DNA of 37,175 nt from Methanobacteriota archaeon. GTDB lineage: Archaea > Thermoplasmatota > Poseidoniia > Poseidoniales > Thalassarchaeaceae. Of the stretch, positions 18,315 through 26,274 are shown in pieces (within the stretch, counting starts at the first letter, position 1; every line of letters begins with the position of its first letter). Position numbers and translations under genes: made by a program. The notes under the pieces were generated by a model. That model was not told where the DNA came from and did not search any database. It saw nothing but the letters and a program-made list of their open reading frames with translations. Location of the stretch: the NCBI GenBank assembly GCA_002723045.1, contig PBNI01000011.1, positions 5,377 through 42,551 of the forward strand, written 5' to 3'.

Positions 18315-19979
18315 TCACAGCTCAGTAGGGCTACCCGGCATATCGGTGCTGGATTCGGGGACTACCACTGTGTCTAGTTTTCCTTCCCTCTGTGCTAGTA
18401 TTTTCCTCACTGTCGTCTCCTTGGTTAGCTTGTAGGGGCTGGATATTGAGGTTGAAGATGGGTTTGGCCCTTCAGTTGCCAAACTGCCCCTGAATGACCC
18501 ACTGATTATATTCAGTGAATGGTAAATCGAGCCTAGAACGGCCCCATAGAAGAGGACGGACCCCAAAACTCTGATGCGGCTGGACATTGAGTTCTCCTCC
18601 TCAACAGCAGCTTCGAGGAGGGCCATGTCAGAGAAGTCCGCCATCATCGTGAAGATCAGTCCGGAGAATGCTCCCCCTGCCATCAGCCAGAAGGCCCATC
18701 TAGAGCGATTGACTGAGAGGACATTTCGTCCAGAGACCTCGGGGAAGATGGATAATGCTGCTCCAAGGGATGCGGGGACGAAGACCACCCACATACCCAT
18801 CAAAACGAGTGAAGTGTGTATTCCTGTGAGCTCATTGGTCCCAGTAAGGTGATCTGTGAGCACGAAAAGACCCCCGATGGATATTGGGACGGCCATGAAG
18901 GCTGCCAGATTGATCTCTGGCATTCCGGGGGAGTCGGGGTTCTCTATGAATACGTCATCCCCCCTCATCGTCGCCAATACATTGGCAGAGAGAGCGATGA
19001 TTGGGATTAGGGAGAGAGCCAGAAGGAATGATCCGGCTACGATGTCGTTCCTCGAGGGTTCGAACATTGCGGCATCGATTCCAAGGAAGTCGGAGGCGAT
19101 TTCACCTTCAATGAGCCCTAATGGATTGATTGTGAAGAATGCTCCAACCATGGTCACCGCTGCCAGTGACCTAGACCAAAGCGGATTGCCGCTCCCCCTA
19201 GAGGCGCCATACAGAATCGCACCCGACATCATCAGGAAGAGTGAGGTAGGCCCATGGATCCGAGTGGCTAGCCACTGTCCTGTGCCTGAATCCAGAGAAC
19301 CGGTGATTGCCAGGGCTACTATGGAGACGGGGGCTGAAATCATTCCAATGATCATCATCCATCCCGGAAGTGGCATCTTCTTTGTCCTGGAAGCTGCTGT
19401 TAGAAGCATGTTGACAATGACGGCAATGAGGGCTAGACTAGTTAGGAGGGTCGCGAGTGGCATTATCTTGATGCCCGCAATCTCCGGCTTGTTCGCTGCA
19501 ACGAACATCACGATTACTGCTAGGGTCCAGACGAAAGACATCAGTGTGGCATTCTTCTCGGTTGCCAGAGTCGTACCTCCGAGCTCGGGGACGATGTGCA
19601 TTGAAGAGCCGATGAGGAGCATGCCGACTGAGCCGTAAGCGGCAACGAGGAAACCGGATGTAAGGAGGGAAGTGGAAGCAGGGTTTAGCCCCCACGACGA
19701 AAGGCTGTGAAGTGCCTCAGGATCATGTGAGAGCCATAGACCACAGAAGGTGATCACGGATGCAGGGATTAGCCAAAGCGCGCCCTGGATAATCCACGAA
19801 GTGGCGGCAGACCCTTTCTTCCCTTCGACGAAGTCTATTGGGGGCCCAAGGGCTTTCTCCAGCATGAACATGCTCATGCTCTTTGAAACGTCGGTGAAAA
19901 CCCATATCCCTCTATTGACCATTACGAAAACGACGAGAATTGCTAACCAGAATGCGGCCATGGATGTAATTATTCCCAT
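18315..19979 (-). CDS. Polytopic membrane protein, distant heme-copper oxidase subunit I (CcoN/NorB-like) homologue, putative
   Basis: About 12 or more TM segments; repeated oxidase-like blocks, e.g. RIHGPTSLFLMMSGAILYGASRGSGNPLWSRSLA and GIHTSLVLMGMWVVFVPASLGAALSIFPEVSGRNVLSVNRSRWAFWLMAGG. Confidence 0.5.
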   Translation of the reverse strand: MGIITSMAAFWLAILVVFVMVNRGIWVFTDVSKSMSMFMLEKALGPPIDFVEGKKGSAATSWIIQGALWLIPASVITFCGLWLSHDPEALHSLSSWGLNPASTSLLTSGFLVAAYGSVGMLLIGSSMHIVPELGGTTLATEKNATLMSFVWTLAVIVMFVAANKPEIAGIKIMPLATLLTSLALIAVIVNMLLTAASRTKKMPLPGWMMIIGMISAPVSIVALAITGSLDSGTGQWLATRIHGPTSLFLMMSGAILYGASRGSGNPLWSRSLAAVTMVGAFFTINPLGLIEGEIASDFLGIDAAMFEPSRNDIVAGSFLLALSLIPIIALSANVLATMRGDDVFIENPDSPGMPEINLAAFMAVPISIGGLFVLTDHLTGTNELTGIHTSLVLMGMWVVFVPASLGAALSIFPEVSGRNVLSVNRSRWAFWLMAGGAFSGLIFTMMADFSDMALLEAAVEEENSMSSRIRVLGSVLFYGAVLGSIYHSLNIISGSFRGSLATEGPNPSSTSISSPYKLTKETTVRKILAQREGKLDTVVVPESSTDMPGSPTEL

Positions 19980-19988
19980 ATTTTCACC

Positions 19989-20267
19989 TCACTCGCTGGT
20001 TGCCTCGGTTAGCATTGTAGCCAATATTGCGAAGACGCCAATCATCGCTCCTAGGATGAAGAACCAAATGCCAGAGTCGAAGACGCCATCAAAAACTGGA
20101 AGAACCGAGGAAATAACCGGAAGTTCGCTGCTTGGGAACAATATCCCATAAAGTATCAGGAACACCATGGTGGAGACAAAACCCATCACCAGCATTACCC
20201 ATGAAGAAGACGGTTCTCCTTCTCCTTGAAGGAACTCTCCAATCAAAGTGGACCTGTCATCGGACAA
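19989..20267 (-). CDS. Small two-TM membrane protein, probably co-transcribed with the downstream oxidase-like gene
   Basis: 92 aa, two hydrophobic segments; 9 nt upstream of the 554-aa gene start. Initiation codon at 20267 reads as TTG, so the start is uncertain. Confidence 0.6.
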   Translation of the reverse strand: MSDDRSTLIGEFLQGEGEPSSSWVMLVMGFVSTMVFLILYGILFPSSELPVISSVLPVFDGVFDSGIWFFILGAMIGVFAILATMLTEATSE

Positions 20268-20277
20268 TCAATCACCC

Positions 20278-20295
20278 CGGAATTGTATAATTCCG
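20278..20295. promoter_or_regulatory. Palindrome CGGAATT-GTAT-AATTCCG overlapping TATA-like sequence
   Basis: Perfect 7-bp arms with a 4-nt spacer, 11-28 nt upstream of the minus-strand small membrane protein gene. Confidence 0.45.
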
Positions 20296-20352
20296 ACTCT
20301 ACCACCGGAGATTTGCCCTTAAGCATTGGGCGGATACAGTGTGTCAATTGGT

Positions 20353-21486
20353 TCAAGGAGCACGAACTAGGTCCGTCGGATTTCCACGTCTAAATGTCCC
20401 ACAACCTAGTGTTACGGGAAGGCTGAGGTCGTTGTCCAACTCTGCCTTCCAGTGTGCCTCGCATGAGCATCCCAGGTGGTCGAACTCAACGGTGTCCCCA
20501 GAGACCGAGTATCTCTCTATCGCTGCTACTACCTCTGAGTCACAAGAACCGCAATTGTGAGCACCGCGAATCTTCCCCCCTGCGGTCGGGTGTACGATTA
20601 TTCTACAATTGGCGTCATCGAGTTCTTCATGGGCACGTTTGATCATCTCCACCAAAGACCAGAGCCATGGTGTTCTGTATTCTTTATTCCTGAAAAGTCT
20701 GTCAACTATCGTTTTCTTCTGAATATTCATCGGGTTTACAGAGACTTCATCTGAGTACGGTGCAACGTCAATCAGCCATGAAGTAGTGTGTGTAAGTGCA
20801 TCTCCCTCTGACATGAATGGTGGTTTGAATAAGAGGTATGTCTTCACGCGCAAGTCATTATCCCTGAGCATTTCAACCGCCTTGTGCCACTGTTTGGTCG
20901 TGAATCCCTTGTTGACATGGAACCTCAGGACACTGTCATCGTAAGCCTCCAAGCCGATTGCAACAGTGCAGCCCGGATGTCGGGCAGCGACCCATTCAAT
21001 CTTCTCTGGTGTGCACATCTGCGCCTGGGCCTCGACAACTAAATGAAGGCCCATCTCCGCAGTCTCCTTCAGAACTGCCTCCTGCCATTCTGGTGGGTTC
21101 TCCCGATCTTCGAAGAATGTACCAGATGTGTACACCTTGATCATCTGACACCCTTCGAACTGGTTGGTTGATTTCTTTGCATATTCCCATTGTGAGAACA
21201 TGTCTTCGGCGGAAACGTCATCCCTAACATCATTGAAGTAGCCGCAGAATGTGCATCCTGACTTCCACCACCAAGCACAACCCTTGGATCTTAGAATGAC
21301 TGTTGCGGCAGTGCATGGGGTGCCGTCTGGGAGATTTTCTGGAGTCTTGTACACCGTTACTGGTCTACTGGCATCCCATGATTCTCTGAATGAGATTGAC
21401 TCTGGGGTATTCTCCGGTGCCTTGACGAGGTGGTGGATCTTCACCGCCTTGGAGTCATCGCCCAATATGCCGCAAGAGTTCGCCAT
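20353..21486 (-). CDS. raSEA: Archaeosine biosynthesis radical SAM protein RaSEA (TIGR01210-like)
   Basis: GCAWWWKSGCTFCGYFND cluster motif, VEAQAQMCTPEKIEW, IGLEAYDDSVLRFHVNKGF, and C-terminal HNCGSCDSEVVAAIERYS. Start set at MANSCGILGDD. Confidence 0.85.
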   Translation of the reverse strand: MANSCGILGDDSKAVKIHHLVKAPENTPESISFRESWDASRPVTVYKTPENLPDGTPCTAATVILRSKGCAWWWKSGCTFCGYFNDVRDDVSAEDMFSQWEYAKKSTNQFEGCQMIKVYTSGTFFEDRENPPEWQEAVLKETAEMGLHLVVEAQAQMCTPEKIEWVAARHPGCTVAIGLEAYDDSVLRFHVNKGFTTKQWHKAVEMLRDNDLRVKTYLLFKPPFMSEGDALTHTTSWLIDVAPYSDEVSVNPMNIQKKTIVDRLFRNKEYRTPWLWSLVEMIKRAHEELDDANCRIIVHPTAGGKIRGAHNCGSCDSEVVAAIERYSVSGDTVEFDHLGCSCEAHWKAELDNDLSLPVTLGCGTFRRGNPTDLVRAP

Positions 21487-21547
21487 GTTATGCGCTCTAC
21501 TCTTTGCACTTGAATTGGCATGCTTCTCGTAGTGTTTTCTCACTAGA

Positions 21548-21561
21548 TGTATTGGAATACA
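21548..21561. promoter_or_regulatory. Palindrome TGTATT-GG-AATACA in divergent promoter region
   Basis: Perfect 6-bp arms; flanked by TAGTG-N6-CACTA (21530-21545); lies between divergent RaSEA and MFS genes. Confidence 0.4.
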
Positions 21562-21597
21562 CTAAACCCCTGCAATATATCCGAGAGAAAGGTTGTC

Positions 21598-23406
21598 ATG
21601 AGTTTTGGAACGATAGATGGAATGAGCGATGAGAGAAACAAGTCTCTGAGAGGGTGGTATTGGTATGATTGGGCAAACCAGGCTTTCGCTCTAACCGTAC
21701 TGACGGTCCTAGTACCTCAGCTAATGTCTAGCATGTTCGAATTAGCGACCGGTGGAGGCACCGAAGTAGGCAGCATGGTAGTTACTGGAGACACCTTCTA
21801 CGCCATTGTTCTAGGGGCAGCGAGTCTATTCGTAGCTATCGTAAGCCCAGTAATCGGAGCAATTGCTGACAGGATGCCGATAAAGAAGAAGATTCTCTGG
21901 GCTTACACAATAGTAGGAGTGATATTCACCGGGATGATGGGGGTAGCGCCGCATCTCGGTTCAGGATCTGATTACAAGTTTCTCGCATTCTGCCTAGTAA
22001 TTGGGAACATAGGATTCTCTGGTGGGAATGTGATTTACTATGCATTCATGCCATACCTCGCTGAGAAGGCACAAATGGATCATGTATCTAGTTGGGGGAC
22101 TGCATACGGTTTTTTCGGCGGGTCTACAATCCTGATCGTGCACCTCATCGTCGGAGAGACTGGTTTCTTCGGGATGTCTACAAAATGGAGCCCGTGGGTT
22201 CTAAGCTTCGTATTCATGACTACAGCAATGTGGTGGCTGGGTTTTGGAATGGCTCTCTTCAGAAATACTCCAGAGCCTGAGATTCCCAGGCCCAAGCAGT
22301 ATGATTCGCTCAAGGATGCGGTGTTTGATGGAATGAGGGAAGTTAGGAAGACATTCGGAGAAGTCAGGAAATTCAAGATTCTGGCTATATACCTGCTTTC
22401 CTTCCTTCTGTTCTTCGATGGAATCAACACAATTGGAGGAATGGCATCAGCCTTTGGAGACTCTGTTCTGAGGATCAATCCGTCAATGAATTTCGTTTTG
22501 CTTCTTATGGTGAATATCACAGCCATTCCGGCAACTGTGGTGGGGGGTAAACTTGCAGACAGGTTTGGGACAAAGAGAGTCCTTAGTTGGTCACTCGGCG
22601 TATATGCAGTCGTGGCAATCCTTGCAGTTGGTTTCGCTCCTCTAGAATTGGAGGATGACCATGAGAGGTACGACTTCCAGTATGACTTCGATGAGCAAAG
22701 TGGGGAGTACGGTTTGACCGTGCTATACGAAAAGGACGGTAGTGTCAAGGGATGGGTCAGCAAAGCAGGGGATGGAGATCAGACATTCAGAGACGCCTTC
22801 TTCGAATTCATGATCCTATCATCTACCGATAGCGACAGATGGGGGGACGATGATGTCGTCATGGAATACCTGACTGTCGAGCAGGCCAGTGGTTTGGTTG
22901 GCAAGATGAGTGATGTTAGCGACCACAGATTCTCCTTCTCATTCAGAGGAGGGGACTTGGATGGAAGCAGGTCGGTTGGAGACGAGCACCCGACAATTAT
23001 CGAGGGGGACTTGGTAGACTGGTGGCCAAATCTCCTGAGAGACAACTTGTGGAAGCCGCTTAACTTCGGGGTTAGCCTCCAGTGGGTTCTACTTGGAATG
23101 ATGGTTGGCGTCGTCATGGGGACCGCATCTGCTCAAGCCCGGAGTTTGATGGTATTCATGACTCCGAAGTCCAGAGTGAGCGAGTTCTTCGGTTTCTTCG
23201 GGTTCATCATGAAGGCTGCAGCTGTATTCGGCCCAATAGTGTATGCAATTAGCGCTGCAACAATGGGCAGTAGGATGGCAGTAGTCAGCGTCTTGGTGGT
23301 AATCCTGATCGGATGGTCTCTTTTCCCTCTGATTGACGTGGAAGAGGGCATCAGAGTCGCAAAACAGGAAGACATCGATGCGGGTTTCGTTTCCGAGGAG
23401 GAATAG
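21598..23406 (+). CDS. MFS transporter, Atg22/UMF1-like, with large loop insertion
   Basis: RGWYWYDWANQAFALTVLTVLVPQ is the UMF1/Atg22 N-terminal signature; GGKLADRFGTKRVLSWSLG MFS motif; hydrophilic insert between about 22650 and 23070. Confidence 0.88.
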   Translation: MSFGTIDGMSDERNKSLRGWYWYDWANQAFALTVLTVLVPQLMSSMFELATGGGTEVGSMVVTGDTFYAIVLGAASLFVAIVSPVIGAIADRMPIKKKILWAYTIVGVIFTGMMGVAPHLGSGSDYKFLAFCLVIGNIGFSGGNVIYYAFMPYLAEKAQMDHVSSWGTAYGFFGGSTILIVHLIVGETGFFGMSTKWSPWVLSFVFMTTAMWWLGFGMALFRNTPEPEIPRPKQYDSLKDAVFDGMREVRKTFGEVRKFKILAIYLLSFLLFFDGINTIGGMASAFGDSVLRINPSMNFVLLLMVNITAIPATVVGGKLADRFGTKRVLSWSLGVYAVVAILAVGFAPLELEDDHERYDFQYDFDEQSGEYGLTVLYEKDGSVKGWVSKAGDGDQTFRDAFFEFMILSSTDSDRWGDDDVVMEYLTVEQASGLVGKMSDVSDHRFSFSFRGGDLDGSRSVGDEHPTIIEGDLVDWWPNLLRDNLWKPLNFGVSLQWVLLGMMVGVVMGTASAQARSLMVFMTPKSRVSEFFGFFGFIMKAAAVFGPIVYAISAATMGSRMAVVSVLVVILIGWSLFPLIDVEEGIRVAKQEDIDAGFVSEEE

Positions 23407-23407
23407 G

Positions 23408-24115
23408 GTGAAGTCCTTCGTAGTGGTTCAGAATGTCCTCTCGGTCATTGTGATGATTCTGTTTGGTGTCTTGTTCGGCTTGGCGATGTTGCCCTCCTAT
23501 TTCCTATTCTTGGAGATAGGAGAAATCACGAACGGTAAGAGCGAGCTTGTAGAGGCTGCGGGTTTCTGCATTAGTCTCGGACTCGGCTACATATTGTGGG
23601 GAGTTGTACTAATATTGATTTGCGGAACTATGGGGGGTATTTTCAGAATCAGGAAAGAGGAGGGGAGATATCCACTAAGGTCCTTCATTACCATCCAGTG
23701 GGCCTTCTCGTTGGTTTCACACAGAGTGGCCCAGATGTTCCTGGGCCTAGTGATTCCTTCGTTCCTAGCAACGATGTACTACAGAATGATGGGGGCGAGA
23801 ATCGGAAGCGGAGTGCAACTTAATTCGGTGAGGATTAACGATGCCTCAATGCTATCGATCGGGGATGGTGTTGTTGTCGGTGGTGATGCGACGATCAACG
23901 GGCATCTAGTGGAGAGCGGGGAGATAGTCCTAGCACCTGTCAGGATCGGGGACGGGGCCCTCATAGGCGGGGGCAGCATAGTTCAACCCGGTTGCACGAT
24001 TGGCAAGGGCTCGGTTGTCGCGACAAGGGCAGTCCTTCCCAAGTGGACCGATGTTCCCGATGGTGAAGTCTGGGGTGGGATACCTGCTAGATTCATCAAG
24101 AAGGTCGGGGAGTGA
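23408..24115 (+). CDS. Membrane-linked left-handed beta-helix (hexapeptide repeat) acyltransferase-like protein
   Basis: N-terminal TM helices then hexapeptide repeats (ARIGSGVQLNSVRINDASMLSIGDGVVVGGDATINGH...VRIGDGALIGGGSIVQPGCTIGKGSVVATRAVL). GTG start 1 nt after the MFS stop. Confidence 0.82.
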   Translation: MKSFVVVQNVLSVIVMILFGVLFGLAMLPSYFLFLEIGEITNGKSELVEAAGFCISLGLGYILWGVVLILICGTMGGIFRIRKEEGRYPLRSFITIQWAFSLVSHRVAQMFLGLVIPSFLATMYYRMMGARIGSGVQLNSVRINDASMLSIGDGVVVGGDATINGHLVESGEIVLAPVRIGDGALIGGGSIVQPGCTIGKGSVVATRAVLPKWTDVPDGEVWGGIPARFIKKVGE

Positions 24116-24119
24116 GGAA

Positions 24120-24752
24120 CTACTCATTCTCAGATGCCGAATCTTCCGGCTCTTGTTCCTCATCGTCTGAGGACATCTCCTTTATTTCCTCGATGACGGC
24201 CTGCTTCTGTGCTTGGAATGATTCCTGCTTGGAGTGGATATCCTTGGCTGTGGCGATCGCCCTGTCTATCATGTCGTGACGCGTCTGGATTGCTTCATTG
24301 AGGTCCTCGAAGAGTTGCATGTGCTGGACATACCAATCATCCCTAGCAGCTAGCTCGGATTGTGCAGCTTGGTTCGACTCGTCGATTTCCTCTGCAACAG
24401 TGAGTACCTGCCCGAGCCTTGCCTTCTCCCTTTCAAGCAGCTCCTCGGTCTTGTCGAGTTTGCTCTCCAAGTATGGGATCTTCGTGTTAGCCTTGGCTAG
24501 ATCGACTTCCATCTCGTCCTTCTGCCTCCTTAGGTTTGAGAGGAGGTTGTTGATGCCTTCCTTCTCGGTCTCCTTATCGATGAGCTCCCTATTGAGGGTC
24601 TCCACCTGGGCCTTCATCTCGCTGATATCGGCCTCTTGTGCCTGATAGGCGACCAAGAGCTTGTCCAGAGCCTCCTTGTCCTTTGCAGCCTGCTGCTCTA
24701 GTTCTTGGATAGTCGGCTGAGGGTCTGCTCCGGCTGAGTCGTCTTGGCCCAT
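24120..24752 (-). CDS. Coiled-coil protein of unknown function
   Basis: Heptad-rich, charged sequence (LEQQAAKDKEALDKLLVAYQAQEADISEMKAQVETLNRELIDKETEKEGINNLLSNLRRQKDEMEVDL...). Confidence 0.75.
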   Translation of the reverse strand: MGQDDSAGADPQPTIQELEQQAAKDKEALDKLLVAYQAQEADISEMKAQVETLNRELIDKETEKEGINNLLSNLRRQKDEMEVDLAKANTKIPYLESKLDKTEELLEREKARLGQVLTVAEEIDESNQAAQSELAARDDWYVQHMQLFEDLNEAIQTRHDMIDRAIATAKDIHSKQESFQAQKQAVIEEIKEMSSDDEEQEPEDSASENE

Positions 24753-24821
24753 CATCCTCCATGGTGCGCAGGTGACCCCGATATAACCCCGGCGGCACTT
24801 AGGTCGGGGAGAAACGGCTAA

Positions 24822-26240
24822 TCATGGGTTTCCACAGATAGCTGAGATTGTTGCTGAAAGGACTACAGTCAGCCTCTTCGAAGATGGGATGTGCAATTTC
24901 TCGTCGGGCCCATGCGCGTTGTTCCCGGGCCCGGAAGTGCCTGTGCAGAGGAACATGGCTTCCGGGTACTTTCCCTGCATCATCGCCATGAATGGAATGG
25001 TCCCCCCGGTCCAAGTTGCCAATGGTGGGAGACCAGTAAGATCCTTTGAAGCGTCGTGGATTGCATCCGAGACGGTTCCATCGAGGGAAGGGGCGTGGAA
25101 TCCATCTGCGCATGAGTCTGGGGTGAAGGTGACCTCGGCACCGTATGGCGGGTCTTCCTCCAGGATCTTCTTCGCGCAGGCTATTGCAACCTCCGAATCG
25201 ACACCCGGTGGTATCCTGAAGCTCAGTTTTAGATCGGTGTTTGTTCGTAGGACGTTCCCCGCGACCTGGACCGATGGCATCCCATCAGCACCTATTATGG
25301 AGAGGGTTGGCTCCCAGTTCATTGCCACAATCATGTCCTCGGTTGTCTCTGACGCCTGCCTGAGCGAATCAACGGTGGGGAACTGCTCCCAGATGCTGTT
25401 TCCCACTACCTCTCTGAGAGCAATGGCCTTGTCCCTCACCTCTTGGGGGATTTCGACATGCATCTCGGGCACCAGTACCCGCCCGGTGGCGGAGTCTTCG
25501 ACTCTGTCCAGGAGGATCCGCTGGATCCTGAACGAAGAGGGGATAGAACCGCCTGAGTTTCCGGAGTGGATTCCCTCGTGGGACACCTTCACCGAAAGCG
25601 TTCCCGAAACCAGGCCCCTTAGAGCCTCGGTCATCCATACATGATCGTAATCCGGGCCTCCGCTGTCCAAGACGACGATCATATCCGGATCTCCTAACTG
25701 GTCAGTCAGTTCCTCCAAGTATGGCGGGAGGTCGAATGACCCGGATTCCTCGCAGGTCTCGATTATGAGAGTGCAACGTGGGTGCGGCACCCCGGCCTCT
25801 TGCAGGAGTCGGATCGAGGTGGCGCATAGATACCCCCCATAGCCATCGTCAACGGAGCCGCGGCCGTACAGCCATGGATCCCTCCTGACGGCTCTTAGAG
25901 GGTGGAGCCCCTCTGACCACAACTCTGGTTTCGACGGCTGCTTGTCGAGGTGGGAGTAGAATATCACCTCGCCGGAGCCGGTTCCTTCGATAGTGACCAG
26001 GAGCACTGGTGATAGGTCTCCGATCCTATGCGTCTCGTATGACATCCCGGAGATTCCCTGCTCGTCTAGCCATTTGCAGAATAGCTCGATGGTGGCGTCT
26101 AACTCCCCTAGACCGGCCCAATCGGGCTCAAAAAGAGGGGAAAGGGCCTTTATCTCGATAAAATCAGATAGGCTTGGAAGGATCGATTGCTCCCAAATCT
26201 CATCACTTCTATCCATCAAATTTCCCAGGTCCAGCGCCAT
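24822..26240 (-). CDS. M20-family metallopeptidase (carnosinase/dipeptidase-like)
   Basis: EVIFYSHLDKQP, DPWLYGRGSVDDGYGG, LIIETCEESGS and HSGNSGG motifs. Confidence 0.92.
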   Translation of the reverse strand: MALDLGNLMDRSDEIWEQSILPSLSDFIEIKALSPLFEPDWAGLGELDATIELFCKWLDEQGISGMSYETHRIGDLSPVLLVTIEGTGSGEVIFYSHLDKQPSKPELWSEGLHPLRAVRRDPWLYGRGSVDDGYGGYLCATSIRLLQEAGVPHPRCTLIIETCEESGSFDLPPYLEELTDQLGDPDMIVVLDSGGPDYDHVWMTEALRGLVSGTLSVKVSHEGIHSGNSGGSIPSSFRIQRILLDRVEDSATGRVLVPEMHVEIPQEVRDKAIALREVVGNSIWEQFPTVDSLRQASETTEDMIVAMNWEPTLSIIGADGMPSVQVAGNVLRTNTDLKLSFRIPPGVDSEVAIACAKKILEEDPPYGAEVTFTPDSCADGFHAPSLDGTVSDAIHDASKDLTGLPPLATWTGGTIPFMAMMQGKYPEAMFLCTGTSGPGNNAHGPDEKLHIPSSKRLTVVLSATISAICGNP

Positions 26241-26274
26241 GACCCCTACCCGGGGCGTTCACTCATGGACTCTT

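Noticed and set aside
18856-19638. 260-aa plus-strand ORF opposite the oxidase-like gene
   Set aside because: Complementary-strand shadow of a hydrophobic CDS; no domain-like motifs.
24889-25644. 251-aa plus-strand ORF opposite the M20 peptidase
   Set aside because: Shadow of a clearly identified M20 gene.
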